DNA of 64,000 nt from NCBI RefSeq assembly GCF_028583425.1, contig NC_072802.1:17989926-18053925 (forward strand), read 5' to 3'. Within the stretch, counting starts at the first letter, position 1. Every line of letters starts with the position of its first letter. This document shows positions 42,600-53,480 of the stretch, piece after piece. Under the pieces are notes generated by a model. The model was not told the DNA's origin and did not search any database. It worked only from the letters and a program-made list of their open reading frames with translations. The position numbers were made by a program, and so were the translations under genes. The stretch is from Eublepharis macularius (lineage: Eukaryota; Chordata; Lepidosauria; Squamata; Eublepharidae).

Positions 42600-42784
42600 A
42601 GTGTTTGGTTGGGAGATTCCTGGAGATTTGGGGATGGAAGGGCGGCTTTAGGGAGGGACATCTGCAGGGTATGATGCCTTAGAGTCCACCTCCAAAGCAG
42701 CCATTTCCTGCAGAGGAACTGATCTCTGTTGTCTGGATATCAGTTGTGGTTCTGCTAGGCCCCACCGGGAGGTTTGCAATCCTA
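42600..42784. mobile_element. hAT-like MITE, family 2 (reverse orientation)
   Basis: The left end is TAGGGTTGCCAG and the right end GCAATCCTA. The flanks CCAGTAGC and CTAGTAAC match at 6 of 8. Confidence 0.8.
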
Positions 42785-42981
42785 CTAGTAACTAATGTCG
42801 CTTTTTAAAAATAGACGTTATGTTATGACAACTAGCCCCTGACAGTAAACGAGCTGCCACGTTCTGATCCAGTTGTAGATGACGAACAGTGCAAAACAAA
42901 ATTTAAAAACTGTAACTTCAAAATACTTTGATGGCATCTGCGGCTGTGATTCTCCAGGAAAGAGGTCTTGAGATCCACTAA

Positions 42982-43179
42982 AGGCCAAACTAGGAGTGAC
43001 GAATGACACTTGAACGGCAAGTGAACTGACTCACGTGTATTCCTCCCTGTTCACTTGTGCTCCGCTTGTGCTCCACTCGATTGAGTGGAGTGCAAGTGGA
43101 GCGCAAGTGAACAGGGAGGAATACACATGAGTCTGTTCACTTGCCATTCAAGTGTCATTCGTCACTCCCAGCTTGGCCC
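42982..43179. mobile_element. Palindromic DNA element, GGGCCAAGCTAG family
   Basis: The left end AGGCCAAACTAGGAGTGAC faces the right end GTCACTCCCAGCTTGGCCC. The flanks are TAA and TCA. The arms meet at CTCCACTCGATTGAGTGGAG, a perfect inner palindrome. Confidence 0.8.
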
Positions 43180-43454
43180 TCAATGTGCCATGATAGTAAG
43201 AAAGGGGCAGATTCCATGTTCGCAATTGCCAGGAAAGGGACTGGAAATAAATAGCCAGAACTGTAACACCCTTGTGGATTTGAAACGACCCTTGTGACAA
43301 CCACCTTGACTGCCACCCTTGTGGCAATCTATGCTGCAGTTGGATTTGAAACAGTAGCTGGTCACCCCGTTTCAAAAAGGGTATTTTTGAGCAGGAAAAA
43401 GTGTAGAAACAGGCACCCGTAATGATCCTGTGCTTGTGAGCAACTTCCATTTGA

Positions 43455-43563
43455 GAGCCAAGTTACAAGTGGAGCACAAGTGAACGGCAAGTGAACAGGG
43501 AGGAATACACGTGAGTCTGTTCACTTGCCAGGCAAGTGTCATTCCTTACTTGTAGCTTGGCTC
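43455..43563. mobile_element. Short palindromic DNA element, GAGCCAAG ends
   Basis: GAGCCAAGTTACAAGTGGAG opens it and TACTTGTAGCTTGGCTC closes it. The 3-bp flank TGA repeats at 43452-43454 and 43564-43566. It is a one-arm-reduced relative of the 26.8-kb element. Confidence 0.75.
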
Positions 43564-43839
43564 TGAGAAAAAGCAAAGGCCTTGGAGGCTTTTTCGTTTA
43601 GAAAAGAGAAGGATGAGCCATTCTGGATATTTATAGAATTATGCACAGTGTGGAGAGACTGAATAGAGAATCTTTCCCCTCCCTCTCTCTTTAGAAGCAC
43701 TCAACAAAATTAAGGGGCTGTAGAGGCTGAATTCAGGTCTCAGTATGTCGTAGAATGAGACCCGGCTACTTTCTTTCCCTGTAACTTAACAGCCTACAAG
43801 CCATACATCAAGTTTATTACAAGTAGTTGGATAAATGGA

Positions 43840-44640
43840 GTCTAGATCATATGTACATTTTTAAATTCTTGCCTAACAGCAAGATCCTTAGGTTTTGTTG
43901 TTCAGAAATATTCTGTAGATGTTCAGTCCAGGGAGTAGTATATTGATTGCAAAGTAAATTGTAACGGGGAAAGCTAAAAAGGATATGGGCAGTTGAATCA
44001 ACCTGATCTGTACGATGAATACAATAGCGCTTCTCGGGGAATTCTGCGAAAATGGCCCTTGATCTCGGCGGAAGGTAACGCATTGCATCTGAGTAACATG
44101 AAAGAGTGTCAATATTTTGTAACTGTTAAGTAGAACAGATATTTAGCCAGTTCAAACATTTTCTGGCAGGATAGTTGAAAATAAATTGGGGAACATTTCT
44201 GATCAGCTTTGAATTTTAATATAGCCCAGTCTTTTTAAAATAATCGGTTTGGTACATCTTGCAAAAAAAATTTCAGTGAAACCCTATGAATCAAGTTTGG
44301 TTTTAATGCGGCAAGCTTTGAATCAATTGGGCTAAGCCAAGTTGTGAACCAAGATCCAGCTATTACTAGTTGCAGTAGAGAGGGTAAGATTCATGGAGTG
44401 ATGATCTGAACCTAATGGCATGATACCATGCTAATGTCGAAATCTGAGGGAGTCCAAGTTCTAGCCGCACCGCAGCTGAAGGTGCCCTGGGAGGAAGAGA
44501 AAGAATCTTATGAAAGAAAGTTTTCTGGAGCTTATGAAGAGGGTCCAGCGGTCCATCGATCCAGATTGGCGTGGCGTAGAGCAATTTGGGAAGAAGGATG
44601 GCTTTATATAACATTAACAGGACTGACTACTAAATGTGCT
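43840..44640 (-). mobile_element. Decayed LINE, reverse transcriptase C-terminal region
   Basis: The minus-strand frame at 44366-44614 reads YKAILLPKLLYATPIW and then SAAVRLELGLPQIS, a signature after the reverse transcriptase palm in some non-LTR elements. Further on (43847-44083) a CIHRTDQVDSTAHILF stretch resembles the degenerate Cys/His end region of the same class. It is a different LINE from the CR1/L2-type copies. Confidence 0.65.
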
Positions 44641-45059
44641 GACAGTCACTAGTATAACTTAGACAAATTCATTGGGCTCCATCAGTTACTATCAGCTGTG
44701 ACACCTGAACAGAACGCTGTTTAGAGGTAGGGAACAGCAGTGAATTGCTCAGAATGCCAGGAGAGCAAACTGTGTCACAAAACAGCTGTCTTCATGCCCT
44801 CCTTGGGGGCTTCCCAGAAGCTGGTCACTACTGGAAAGAGGATTCTTGCAAGAGGGACCCTTGTTCTGATCCCACAAGGCTCTTCTAAATTCTTAAAATT
44901 ACTTTAAACTTGAAAATGGGCCGTTCAGTGTGTGAACTGTCTCCATGCTACCTTCCTTGCTCCACCTCACATGCAGGAGAGCCGCTGACCAAGGACGGGT
45001 TTTGAACCAGGGGCAGAGATGTCATGAACTAGAGGTCCTCCTGGCCCACCCCCTATAAG
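44641..45059. other. Gene-free stretch, nothing recognised
   Basis: No gene or repeat was identified. Confidence 0.35.
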
Positions 45060-45268
45060 TAGGGTTGCCAACTCCAGTTGGAAAATCCCGGAGATTTAGG
45101 AGTGAAATCTCGGAAGTATGTGGTTTACAGAAGGGAATGAGCTCAGTGTGGTATAATGCCATAGAGTCCACCTTCCAAAGCTCTCATTTCCTCCAGGAGA
45201 GCTGATCTTTGTGGGTTGGAGATCAGTTTTAATTCCAGGAGAACACCAGGCCTTACCTGAAGGTTAGC
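45060..45268. mobile_element. hAT-like MITE, family 2, decayed right end
   Basis: TAGGGTTGCCAACTCCAG opens it and CCATAGAGTCCACCTTCC lies in the body. The right end is eroded at about AAGGTTAGCAG. Confidence 0.75.
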
Positions 45269-46471
45269 AGACCAGAAGTCCCACCCTAAGAGTTGGTGCT
45301 GTACTGTTGTGGTGTTGCTGCTCAGTGAATATAGACTGTGAGGTGGTTTTGACAAGGGACCACAACATGTATGGCATTCTGTGAAGTTCAGGAGCCATCA
45401 GTCCTACTCTCTCCTCCAAGATGAAACAGCTTTTGGAGACCCCTTAACCCTCTCTCTCTCCCTCTTGATGGCTTCAGGGGTGGATGTTGCATTTCATTCA
45501 GCCGCAAAAGGTTGCCTACTGAGGGTTACCAGGCCATGCATGGAAACCAGTGGGAGAACATCATGAGCATGATGACGTCACTTCCAGGGAAAACTGAGAC
45601 GTGATGCTCGGTGTTTCTGGGAATGTTTTCAGCAAGTCACTGCCCCCTGCCTTAGCTGCAATCTATTGCTTTAAGTCTTGAAAAAATACTATAATATAGG
45701 GTAGGGTCATGCTTTGATGCACACTATATATAAAAGGTCTGACTGGGAAGCTATCCTCAAGTTTCCCTTCTTGTCCTTATTCGGGGCCTGCCTTCCAAGC
45801 ATTCTGCCATCTGTTCTGGCTTCAGACTTCTTTTCTGCTTAGCTTAATGTGTCCCAGGAGATGAAAGATTCCATGTGCTGTTTTTCAAATGATTTAACAT
45901 TAGGTAATGTGCCTGCATCCATCACAATTGTTTTGTTACTACTGGCATCGAACCATAAAACATTTTGTACTGTCAAGGAGTCGATATGTCATGTATTGTG
46001 ACTCGTGCAATAAAACAAAGGAAGAAAGAAAGTGACACGGTATTTATTTTTTATGAGATTGATTGATCAGAAGTATGGTGAAGCTTCCCTGAAGTTTTAT
46101 TACTGGGTCAGGAAGACTCACTTTTGCTTATATATTTAATTGTTTTGGGAGTTCCTCCTCCCTTCAAAAAAAAATCAGAGCGTGTGAATCTTGTTTGTCT
46201 GAATCCATCCAGACCTGTGAATAATACATTGTTTCTTATATTTTGATCTCAATTTTTCAGCCAAAATTGGTTCCCGTAGCAGTTCATGGGAATCAAAAAA
46301 CAATAGAAATCCTAACTCAATTTCAGTATAAATGTATCGTGGGGAGGGGGCGATCAGCAGAGCTGGAACTCAGCACAATGCAGGATGCCTTGCAATGCCC
46401 CACCTTACTTCTGATGCCTTTAGCAGGAAAGTGGAGGGGGAATTCTTAGCTAAAGCGAGCTTCAGCTAGAG
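45269..46471. other. Gene-free stretch with a family 3 fragment
   Basis: 45522-45610 carries GAGGGTTACCAGGCC and a perfect CRE, TGACGTCA, as in family 3. The rest was not recognised. Confidence 0.4.
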
Positions 46472-46799
46472 ATCCCAGGTCCCTCAGTGTGGGAGAGGGT
46501 TCTCCCGCTCCCACCCTTCACACCCCACCACCACTCACCTGGCCATCAAGGGGAAAGATGGAGGAACAGGCCTCTTGAGTGTGCTCCCGGGGTGGTATGA
46601 TGATGTCACTTCCCGGGAGTGATGTCATTGTGCTACTCCTAGAGAGCTCCCATGTTTCTCAGGGGGCCAATTTGGGCCCCAAACGGGCTGAATCGGGCCT
46701 GTCTGGGGCCCAAATTGGTCTACTTCACACGCAGAGTAAAAACAAGGTAAATGCTGCTGCCCATCCTGCCAGGAGGGTAAGGGGACATGGCAAACCTAG
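46472..46799. mobile_element. hAT-like family 3
   Basis: GAGATCCCAGGTCCCTCAG is near the left end and GGGACATGGCAAACCTAG at the right. GATGATGTCACTTCCCGGGA and GTGATGTCATTGTG form the CRE-like core. Confidence 0.65.
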
Positions 46800-47189
46800 G
46801 GCTTGTGGCTAGGGCTGGTTCCAGTGAGTGGTTCAAATGGACCATGTACTTGGGTCTTCAAGGCTGGTTGAGGTCTCACCAACAAGGACACTTGGAGGCA
46901 GGACTAGAAGACAACACTCTGGGGTCTCTGGTCATTCATAGGGCCCATAGAGCTGGACACATCATGTAATTTGTTTTCCTGTGGTGTTTGGATAGGATTT
47001 GGCTCTGGCAAGGAGACTTCAGAGGGAATCTTTGTCTGAAGGCCTGCAGTGGCCCTTGGCAGTCCTGCCCACCAACCCAAAACAGCGCTGCCAATTCCAC
47101 TTTGCACGCAACACCCAGGAAGGTTAGAGGCACCAGTTGTGCCAGGTTCAGGAGGCCCACAGAATGGTCTGGCCTGAGGGAAATGTACA

Positions 47190-47397
47190 CAGGGTTGCCA
47201 ACCTCCAGTTGGTGTCTGGAGATGTCCCAGAATTACAACTGCTCTCCAGGCCATAGATATCAGGAGAGATACCTGGAGAAAATGATTGTTTTGGAAGGTG
47301 GAATGTATTGCATTATACACCACTGAGTTCCCTCCGATCTCCAAAGTTCTACTCCTCAAATCTCCAGGAATTTACCAACCCAGAGCTGGCAATCCTA
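47190..47397. mobile_element. hAT-like MITE, family 2
   Basis: CAGGGTTGCCAACCTCCAG opens it and GAGCTGGCAATCCTA closes it. Confidence 0.8.
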
Positions 47398-47489
47398 AAA
47401 GTATGTGATCTTCTGCTAAGCTCACAGCTCATTTGAGACTCACCAAGCTGCACACAGGGGCCTGATAGATGGAAGGAGGAGGAAAAGTA

Positions 47490-47699
47490 GAGTTGATAGC
47501 CTCCAGTTGGGGGCCAGAGATCTCCCAGAATTACAACTGACCTCCAGGCGACAGAGACCAGTTCCCTTGGAGAAAATGCCTGCTCTGCAGGATGGACTTC
47601 ATGGGATTATACCCTGCTGAGGCCCTTCTCCAAAATCTACATCCCCAAACTCCACACCCAAATCTTCAGACATTTCCCAACCCAGAGTTGGCAACCCTA
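47490..47699. mobile_element. hAT-like MITE, family 2
   Basis: TAGAGTTGATAGCCTCCAG opens it and GAGTTGGCAACCCTA closes it. It lies head-to-tail about 90 bp after the previous copy. Confidence 0.8.
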
Positions 47700-47844
47700 A
47701 GGCTCTCTCCACCATCCTTCCTGGCTAACTGTCAGCTGTCCCTTCCCTCTCAGACTCCACCCATGGCCAGATATTCTGCAGATGAGGAAGGAGGGAGAGT
47801 CAGGGCCGCTTCACTGTGCATCAACCAATCTTATAGTTGCAAAT

Positions 47845-48015
47845 GTATATGTGTGCCATTAAGTCGCAACTAACTTATGATGACCCTCTCAAGAGGTTTC
47901 AAAGGCAAGTAAGGAGCAGAAGTGGCTTTCTATTGCCTCCCTCGGCAGAGTCTTCCTTGGTTGTCTCACACCCACATACTGACCCTGAGATCTGATGAGA
48001 TCGGGCTATACCATC
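47845..48015 (-). repeat. 5S-rRNA-derived SINE, diverged
   Basis: The tail is on the left (GTGCCATTAAGTCGCAACTA). The right end (GATCTGATGAGATCGGGCT) is what remains of the 5S part. Confidence 0.7.
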
Positions 48016-48313
48016 CTGCCTATCTACTCCCGTAGTTGCATATAGCTACCATTATCTTGTTAGATCTTAAAACTGTGGTTTCATTCTTTTACTGGTGCAA
48101 GCCATTTCATGAACTTTGTAAACAGACAGAAAAGAATAGTCTTCTTAAAGTCATCATAGCAATAAAAAGTGAGTTGGCAGGCAGGTCCTGGGCTCCCAAA
48201 AAGGTTACCAGGAGCCAAAATGTAATCCAAATTACAATGGGTTTTCAGGATCTGTCCCACTATTGGTAGTTCTTTCCACAAACGCAAGGAGCCTTCCCCT
48301 GATGCTAGAGGAT

Positions 48314-48521
48314 TAGGGTTGCCAAACTCCAGGAGGGGCCTTGAGATCTCCCAGAATTTCAACTGCTCTCCAGACTACAGAGATCAGTTCCCTGAAGAAA
48401 CCAGCTGCTTTGCAGGGTGGACCATATGGCATCATACCCTGCTACGATCCCTCCCCTCCCCAAACCCTGCCGTCCACTCCCAAATCTCCAAGAACTTCCC
48501 AATCCAGAGTTGGCAATCCTA
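48314..48521. mobile_element. hAT-like MITE, family 2
   Basis: TAGGGTTGCCAAACTCCAGG opens it and GAGTTGGCAATCCTA closes it. The flanks match at only 5 of 8. Confidence 0.78.
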
Positions 48522-48647
48522 AAATGGATCTTGCATCAGAAGAAACGTTCTTGCTCCAGGGGAAAGTGCTACCGTTAGTGGAACTGATCTGTGGAATCCA
48601 ACTCAATGGCTGCTGGGAGGCTGGCCTTGGTGGGTGCCAAATTAACA

Positions 48648-48780
48648 TAAGAAGAACCCTACTAGATCAAATCAGTGGTCCATCTTGCTTGGCAAATTGT
48701 TTCGCACAACAGCCAATCCATTATCCTGGAGAACTAACAAACAGAGCTTAGAGGCCAAGGCTTCCCCATGATGTCGTCTT
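48648..48780 (+). repeat. Fragment of the 33.97-kb interspersed repeat family
   Basis: AACATAAGAAGAACCCTACT and GTGGTCCATCTTGC match that family, and an ACAGCCAATCC segment follows. Confidence 0.5.
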
Positions 48781-48989
48781 CTGTCATTGGTCTTTTTTGG
48801 AGATTTGCTACCTCTGAATGTAGCGGCAGAACTGGATTTGTGTACAGACATGAGAATTCCCCTTTCGATATTGTAAAGAACCACAGCCAGATGAATCATG
48901 CTACATATTTGGCTGGGGGCCATTGTTTGTTGTGTCTGTGCTTGTTCTGAGACTTCGTGGAATGTGTTGTCCTGGTATAGAGCATTTTA

Positions 48990-49262
48990 TAATACTATTA
49001 TAATAATAATAACAATAACATTCAATTTATATACTGCCCTGCAGGACAACTTAATGCTCACTCAGAGTGGTCTACAAAGTATGTTATTATTATCCTCACA
49101 ACAATCACCCCTGTGTGGTGGGTGGGGCTGAGAGAGCTCTGAGAGAGCTGTGACTGACCCAAGCTGACCCAGCTGGCTTCAAGTGGAGGAGTGGGAAATC
49201 AAACCCAGTTCTCCAGATATAAGTCCTGCCGCTCTTAACCACTACACCAAACTGGCTTTTAT
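48990..49262 (-). repeat. Sauria-type SINE with (AAT)n tail
   Basis: On the minus strand: head AGCCAGTTTGGTGTAGTGGT, CTTGAAGCCAGCTGGGTCAG, GACAACTTAATGCTCACTC on the plus strand, and a tail at left of AAT/AAC units. It ends about 80 bp before the GPR174 coding-exon acceptor. Confidence 0.82.
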
Positions 49263-49341
49263 TATCATCTATCTGGGGAAAAAATCTGCTTTTGGATTAT
49301 GTAAACAAGCCAAGTAAATTTTTGTTTGTTTCTACCATTGT

Positions 49342-49343
49342 AG
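49342..49343 (+). other. GPR174: Predicted splice acceptor of the GPR174 coding exon
   Basis: TTTGTTTGTTTCTACCATTG followed by TAG gives a good acceptor ending at 49343. The exon would carry 424 bp of 5' UTR before the start codon. Confidence 0.55.
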
Positions 49344-49767
49344 GTGTACAGCCATCATTTGCTGCAGAACGCCAGCTATGAAGGAGGTGCTCACAACGGG
49401 ACAGAAACTCTTCCTGTCATTGCCGCTCCAGCTCATTGGTTAATGCTTGCTTCATTCATGATCGCCTTTATCGTGTGCGGCTTGCTATCTCTGGGCCAGG
49501 TGCTGACTCACTTTGGAAAGCCTGTGAGTTGCAGGAAGAATACCTGATTTCTAATCTCCAAGGATACTTTGACTTGGTCAGATTGTCAGTTCCACAAAAC
49601 TTCGAGAGAATGCAAAAAAGGCAGACACCAAGCAGAACTTCCATTTGCAGCTTCCCGAGATGCCCTGTGTCCTTATTTCCTCTCCATGAGATTTCAAGGT
49701 AGCAGAATCTTCTATCAATTACACTTCCATTGGTGTGTTGACCCCTCGGTACTCCATGAAAACAAAC
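49344..49767 (+). promoter_or_regulatory. GPR174: Probable GPR174 5' UTR with overlapping uORFs
   Basis: If the exon begins at 49344, the first ATG (49378) opens a 21-residue uORF ending TAA at 49443. A second ATG overlaps that stop (TAATG) and opens a 34-residue uORF to 49547, encoding a hydrophobic peptide. An in-frame ATG pair at 49735 and 49756 would extend the receptor by 11 or 4 residues but has weaker context than 49768. Confidence 0.4.
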
Positions 49768-50787
49768 ATGGCAACGAATACCTCAGACTGCAATGGAGAT
49801 AATGACTTTTCTAAGCGCTTCTACGCCATCATGTACACGATCATCTTGGTTCCTGGACTGATAGGGAACATTCTAGCACTCTGGGTATTTTACGGGTACA
49901 TGAAAGAAACAAAACGAGCAGTCATTTTTATGATCAATCTTGCAATTGCAGATTTAGCACAAGTTTTATCATTGCCTCTCAGAATTTTCTATTACCTATC
50001 AGAAAGCTGGCACTTTGGCAATGGGGTCTGCATGTTTTGCTTCTACCTTAAATATGTCAACATGTACGCAAGCATTTATTTCTTGGTATGCATCAGCGTG
50101 AGGCGTTTCTTGTTCCTCATGTACCCCTTCAAGTTCAGCGACTGCAACCGCATCTATGATGTCTACATTAGTATCGTTGGGTGGGTCATCGTCTGTATCG
50201 GTTGTTTGCCTTTCCCTCTTCTACGACTTACTTCTAATGAGACTCACAGCAGCAACAAATGCTTTGTGGATCTTCCAGTCAAGGCTGTTGATAGTACGGC
50301 GACCATCACCATGATGACCCTTGGCGAACTGGTTGGGTTTGTAACCCCTTTGTTTATTATTCTGTATTGTACATGGAAGACTGTCTTATCTCTAAGAGAA
50401 AACAATTCCCTTTCCCAGGACCTTGGAGAGAAAAAGAAAGCACTGAAGATGATCTTAACTTGTGCTGTGGTCTTTCTGATTTGCTTTGCCCCGTACCACA
50501 TCAGCTTCCCTTTAGATTTCTTTGTGAAAGCCCAAAAAATCAAAGACTGTTATGCTCGAAAGATGATTTTGATATTCCACCCGATAGCCTTGTGTATCGC
50601 CAGCCTAAATTCTTGCCTCGACCCTGTCATTTATTACTTTACAACAGACGAGTTCCGAAGGAGACTTTCAAGACAAGACTTACAAGACAGCATTCAATTA
50701 CATAATACACACTGTGGAAAAACCAACGGATCCACAGAGAGCAATGCCACAGCATGCAAGTTGGAACATCTGTATTGTACTTTTTAA
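49768..50787 (+). CDS. GPR174: Probable G-protein coupled receptor 174 (lysophosphatidylserine receptor)
   Basis: A complete 339-residue class A GPCR. Landmarks are N34 in TM1, D62 in TM2, C88-C165 as the conserved disulfide, and VRRF at 111-114 replacing DRY. Others are W139 in TM4, P194 in TM5, FAPYH at 240-244 in TM6 and DPVIYY at 285-290 in TM7. C8 and C261 may form the second disulfide. N4 and N157 are sequons. LIGNILALWVFYGYMKETKR (31-50) and SRQDLQDSIQLH (301-312) match mammalian GPR174 almost residue for residue. The start at 49768 gives a length close to the human 333 and has A at -3 and G at +4. Two upstream in-frame ATGs (49735, 49756) would add 11 or 4 residues but lie in weaker context. 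The family signals through G proteins in lymphocytes and is reported to respond to lysophosphatidylserine. It lies about 35 kb downstream of P2RY10 on the same strand, the order seen in mammals. Confidence 0.98.
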   Translation: MATNTSDCNGDNDFSKRFYAIMYTIILVPGLIGNILALWVFYGYMKETKRAVIFMINLAIADLAQVLSLPLRIFYYLSESWHFGNGVCMFCFYLKYVNMYASIYFLVCISVRRFLFLMYPFKFSDCNRIYDVYISIVGWVIVCIGCLPFPLLRLTSNETHSSNKCFVDLPVKAVDSTATITMMTLGELVGFVTPLFIILYCTWKTVLSLRENNSLSQDLGEKKKALKMILTCAVVFLICFAPYHISFPLDFFVKAQKIKDCYARKMILIFHPIALCIASLNSCLDPVIYYFTTDEFRRRLSRQDLQDSIQLHNTHCGKTNGSTESNATACKLEHLYCTF

Positions 50788-51034
50788 ATGGTTTATCATA
50801 ACGCCATGGGCTCAAATTCCTACTGATAGGGCAAGGATAACGCTTTGGATTCCTTTCTGATCTGCATATTGATTGCCTTTAAGGACTTGACTGGTTGAGT
50901 ATAAATGTCACCTTTTGCTTGCACATGCTTTCCCCCTCCCCCAAACCCCTGGGACTACTGTTTTAAAGAGTATTCAAAAATTATATTTGATTCCATTCTG
51001 GAAAGGTAACATCAGGCTAAAGTTACAGTGCCCT

Positions 51035-51240
51035 AAACTGCATGGCCCAGGCTAGTCTGATCATGTCAGAACTTAGAAGCTAAGCAAGGTTGGTCCCGGT
51101 TTTTACTTGGACGGGAGTTCACCAAGGAAGTCCAGAGTCACTATGCAGAGGCAGATAGTGGCAAACCATCTTTGAATGTCTCTTGCCTTGAAAACCTGTG
51201 GGATTGCCATAAGTTGACTGCAACTTGACAGCACTTTAGA
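51035..51240 (+). repeat. 5S-rRNA-derived SINE
   Basis: CCCAGGCTAGTCTGATCATG, AGAAGCTAAGCAAGGTTGGT and TTACTTGGACGGGAG are 5S-derived. TTGACTGCAACTTGACAGCA ends the tail. Confidence 0.85.
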
Positions 51241-51953
51241 CACGCACACAGAAACTGACAGTATCGTTTATCCAAAAAGTAACCCAAGGCCAGTGCATGT
51301 AATCATTTTTTAAATTCAGGTAATGATTCCTGAAAACATGTCTATATTTGAAGAATAGCCCAGGTTTTCCATAGATACAATGTTCACTTCTTAGACTGCA
51401 GTTGCCAAGATCACGTGGCACATGTATTGTCCATGGTCATCGAGGTTACCACCCAAAGCAGTGGCTGTAGCATCCTTGGAGATCCCAGTCCATATGAGGA
51501 AGCCTATATCCAGATGCATCCTCAAGGCCTTTTAAGAGCATTAGATGGAGACAAAATTGACCATCTCTTAAATGTCTTAGATCTGGAAGGAGAATTATTT
51601 CCTATTATCAAAAGATTAAGAGTCTGTGAAAGGGGCTACTATAATCGATCTTCACAGCTCTCGTGATATGTCCCGTTCTCTATATGACACCTTCACACTC
51701 CTTTCAATAGAACATTTCTTATCTGTGCTATTTTTTCCTGGAGTTCATTCCAGAGATACTCAAATGCAAAGGAAGTACCATGCATTACTACTACCACATG
51801 TGATACATCAAGACAGAAACACATTCAGACTGATTATCAGACTCCTACATAGCTAGTGCCCATTTTCACATAAATGAGAGGTTGCCCTCTCACACCCACG
51901 CCCACAAATCCACTTACCCAATCCACAAAACTCCACATGTAGAAGGGCAGTCA

Positions 51954-52160
51954 AGGGCCGTTTCCGCATGGCTTACCTCAACCCGGAACGCTGCACAACA
52001 TGTCAAAAAAACCACGGAAGATCGTGTTTTCTCGCACGAATTTTGCACGATGTTGCTCAACATCACGCAAAACTTGTGCGAGAAAATGCAAACTTTCACG
52101 TTTTTTCCGGCATGTTGCGCAGCATTCCGGGTTGAGGTAAGCCATGCAGAAACGGCCCGT
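51954..52160. mobile_element. CpG-rich palindromic MITE (GGGCCGTTTC ends)
   Basis: GGGCCGTTTCCGCATGGCTT is mirrored by AAGCCATGCAGAAACGGCCC. The arms continue inward through AACCCGGAACGCTGC and TTTTCTCGCACGAATTTTGC. The whole forms a hairpin of about 200 bp. No clear target duplication was found. Confidence 0.75.
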
Positions 52161-53284
52161 TTTAACCTCTGATTTCTTTCCTGAAAGTTTAAAACAAACC
52201 AGACACTCAAGCGAATTCAGGGTTCGTTTATTCCAGTGAAGGTAAAAGAAAAAAAACAGGTCCCTTGGATGATTGTGTAAAGCCTGCTAAAATGTTACTA
52301 GCTGATTTCACTTGTTTCAAGAAATATGATAAAGGATTTTAAAGCAAAAGCAATGAGGGAGCAGGCTTATTCAGAAGTAAGACCATTCAATTCAATGGGG
52401 CTTATTCGCAGGAAAGCGTTTTTATGACTGCAGCCAACATTATGTTTTCAGGGAAGATGAGCTTGGTTGTACATGCTTAACCACCACCTTCATAGATAAT
52501 GAAAATGAGAGAGTATTGGATATGCACACTAACACGTCTACGGCAGGCAGCACCATTTCAGATGGGGGGGGACAAGAGATTTCAGCAGGAGGAGTTTGTG
52601 GCCAGATTTTTACAACTGTTCAAATTAAGGCTGCAATCTCATGCGTCCTTGGGATCGCATCCCTTGACGTCAGCAGGACTTTCTTCTCAGTAAACCTGCA
52701 CATTGCAAAAAAAAAACAACCCTATGTCTTTTAACAGCATTTCCTTTGGGGTTATTTTTATACCTCATAATTAAATATGGCAAGGCTGATGGTACTGAAC
52801 AGCAGTGTTTTCAACCAAACAAAAACAGATTCATGCCTTTTGCCTGCATATTTAATCCTATTTGGGGGGGGGGGTTGGTCCTGGAACAGCCAAATGGGGA
52901 CTACAGGCTCAAGGAAGCGGCTTTATCTGACTTCCAGATGCCCTACCGAATTTTAATCGATGGGGTGGGGTTACAAAGTGATTCGCTTAATCCATTAGGG
53001 AAAAGAAGCAGTTATGTATTTCCCATGCATTTTCTGTCTCACATACATATTCTGGAAAGGCAAAGGAGTATTATGGATTAGGGTTGCCAGCAGGTCTGGA
53101 GAAAATTGTCCGGTTCCTGTAATAGACAATTAATGTGTAGAAATGGGCTTTTCATGGCATGAAGGTAAATGACATTGCCTGGTAAATAGCATCCCATTAA
53201 GCCTCTATTGAAACCTTTTTTAAAAAATTCAGGCCGTTCGCAACTCTATTACTGATTGCATCCTAGAACAGAAATCAACCCTTC

Positions 53285-53480
53285 AGGGCCAGACCAACGG
53301 GCTAGTCTAGCACTTTGTTTATTGTCATGGCTATTGAGATTGTGCCAGAAAGCTTCCAAGTCCTGCATGAAGGAAAATACCCCCTAGACACTGTAGTCTC
53401 CCCCAGCAATGGATATTCAGAAGTATATTTCCTCTGATAAGGAAAGTTCTATTTAACCACCATAGCTACATTGTTAGACC
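53285..53480 (+). repeat. Fragment of the 33.97-kb interspersed repeat family
   Basis: AACGGGCTAGTCTAGCACTT and GAAAGCTTCCAAGTCCTGC are in family order. The copy is strongly decayed. Confidence 0.4.

Noticed and set aside
49344-49547. 67-codon frame with a membrane-like segment as a coding exon
   Set aside because: It lacks an ATG at its start, ends before the receptor frame, and matches no known protein. It is better read as 5' UTR with a uORF.
51415-51666. 83-residue frame downstream of GPR174 as a small gene
   Set aside because: No homology is recognised, no splice or promoter context supports it, and it fits within a possible 3' UTR.
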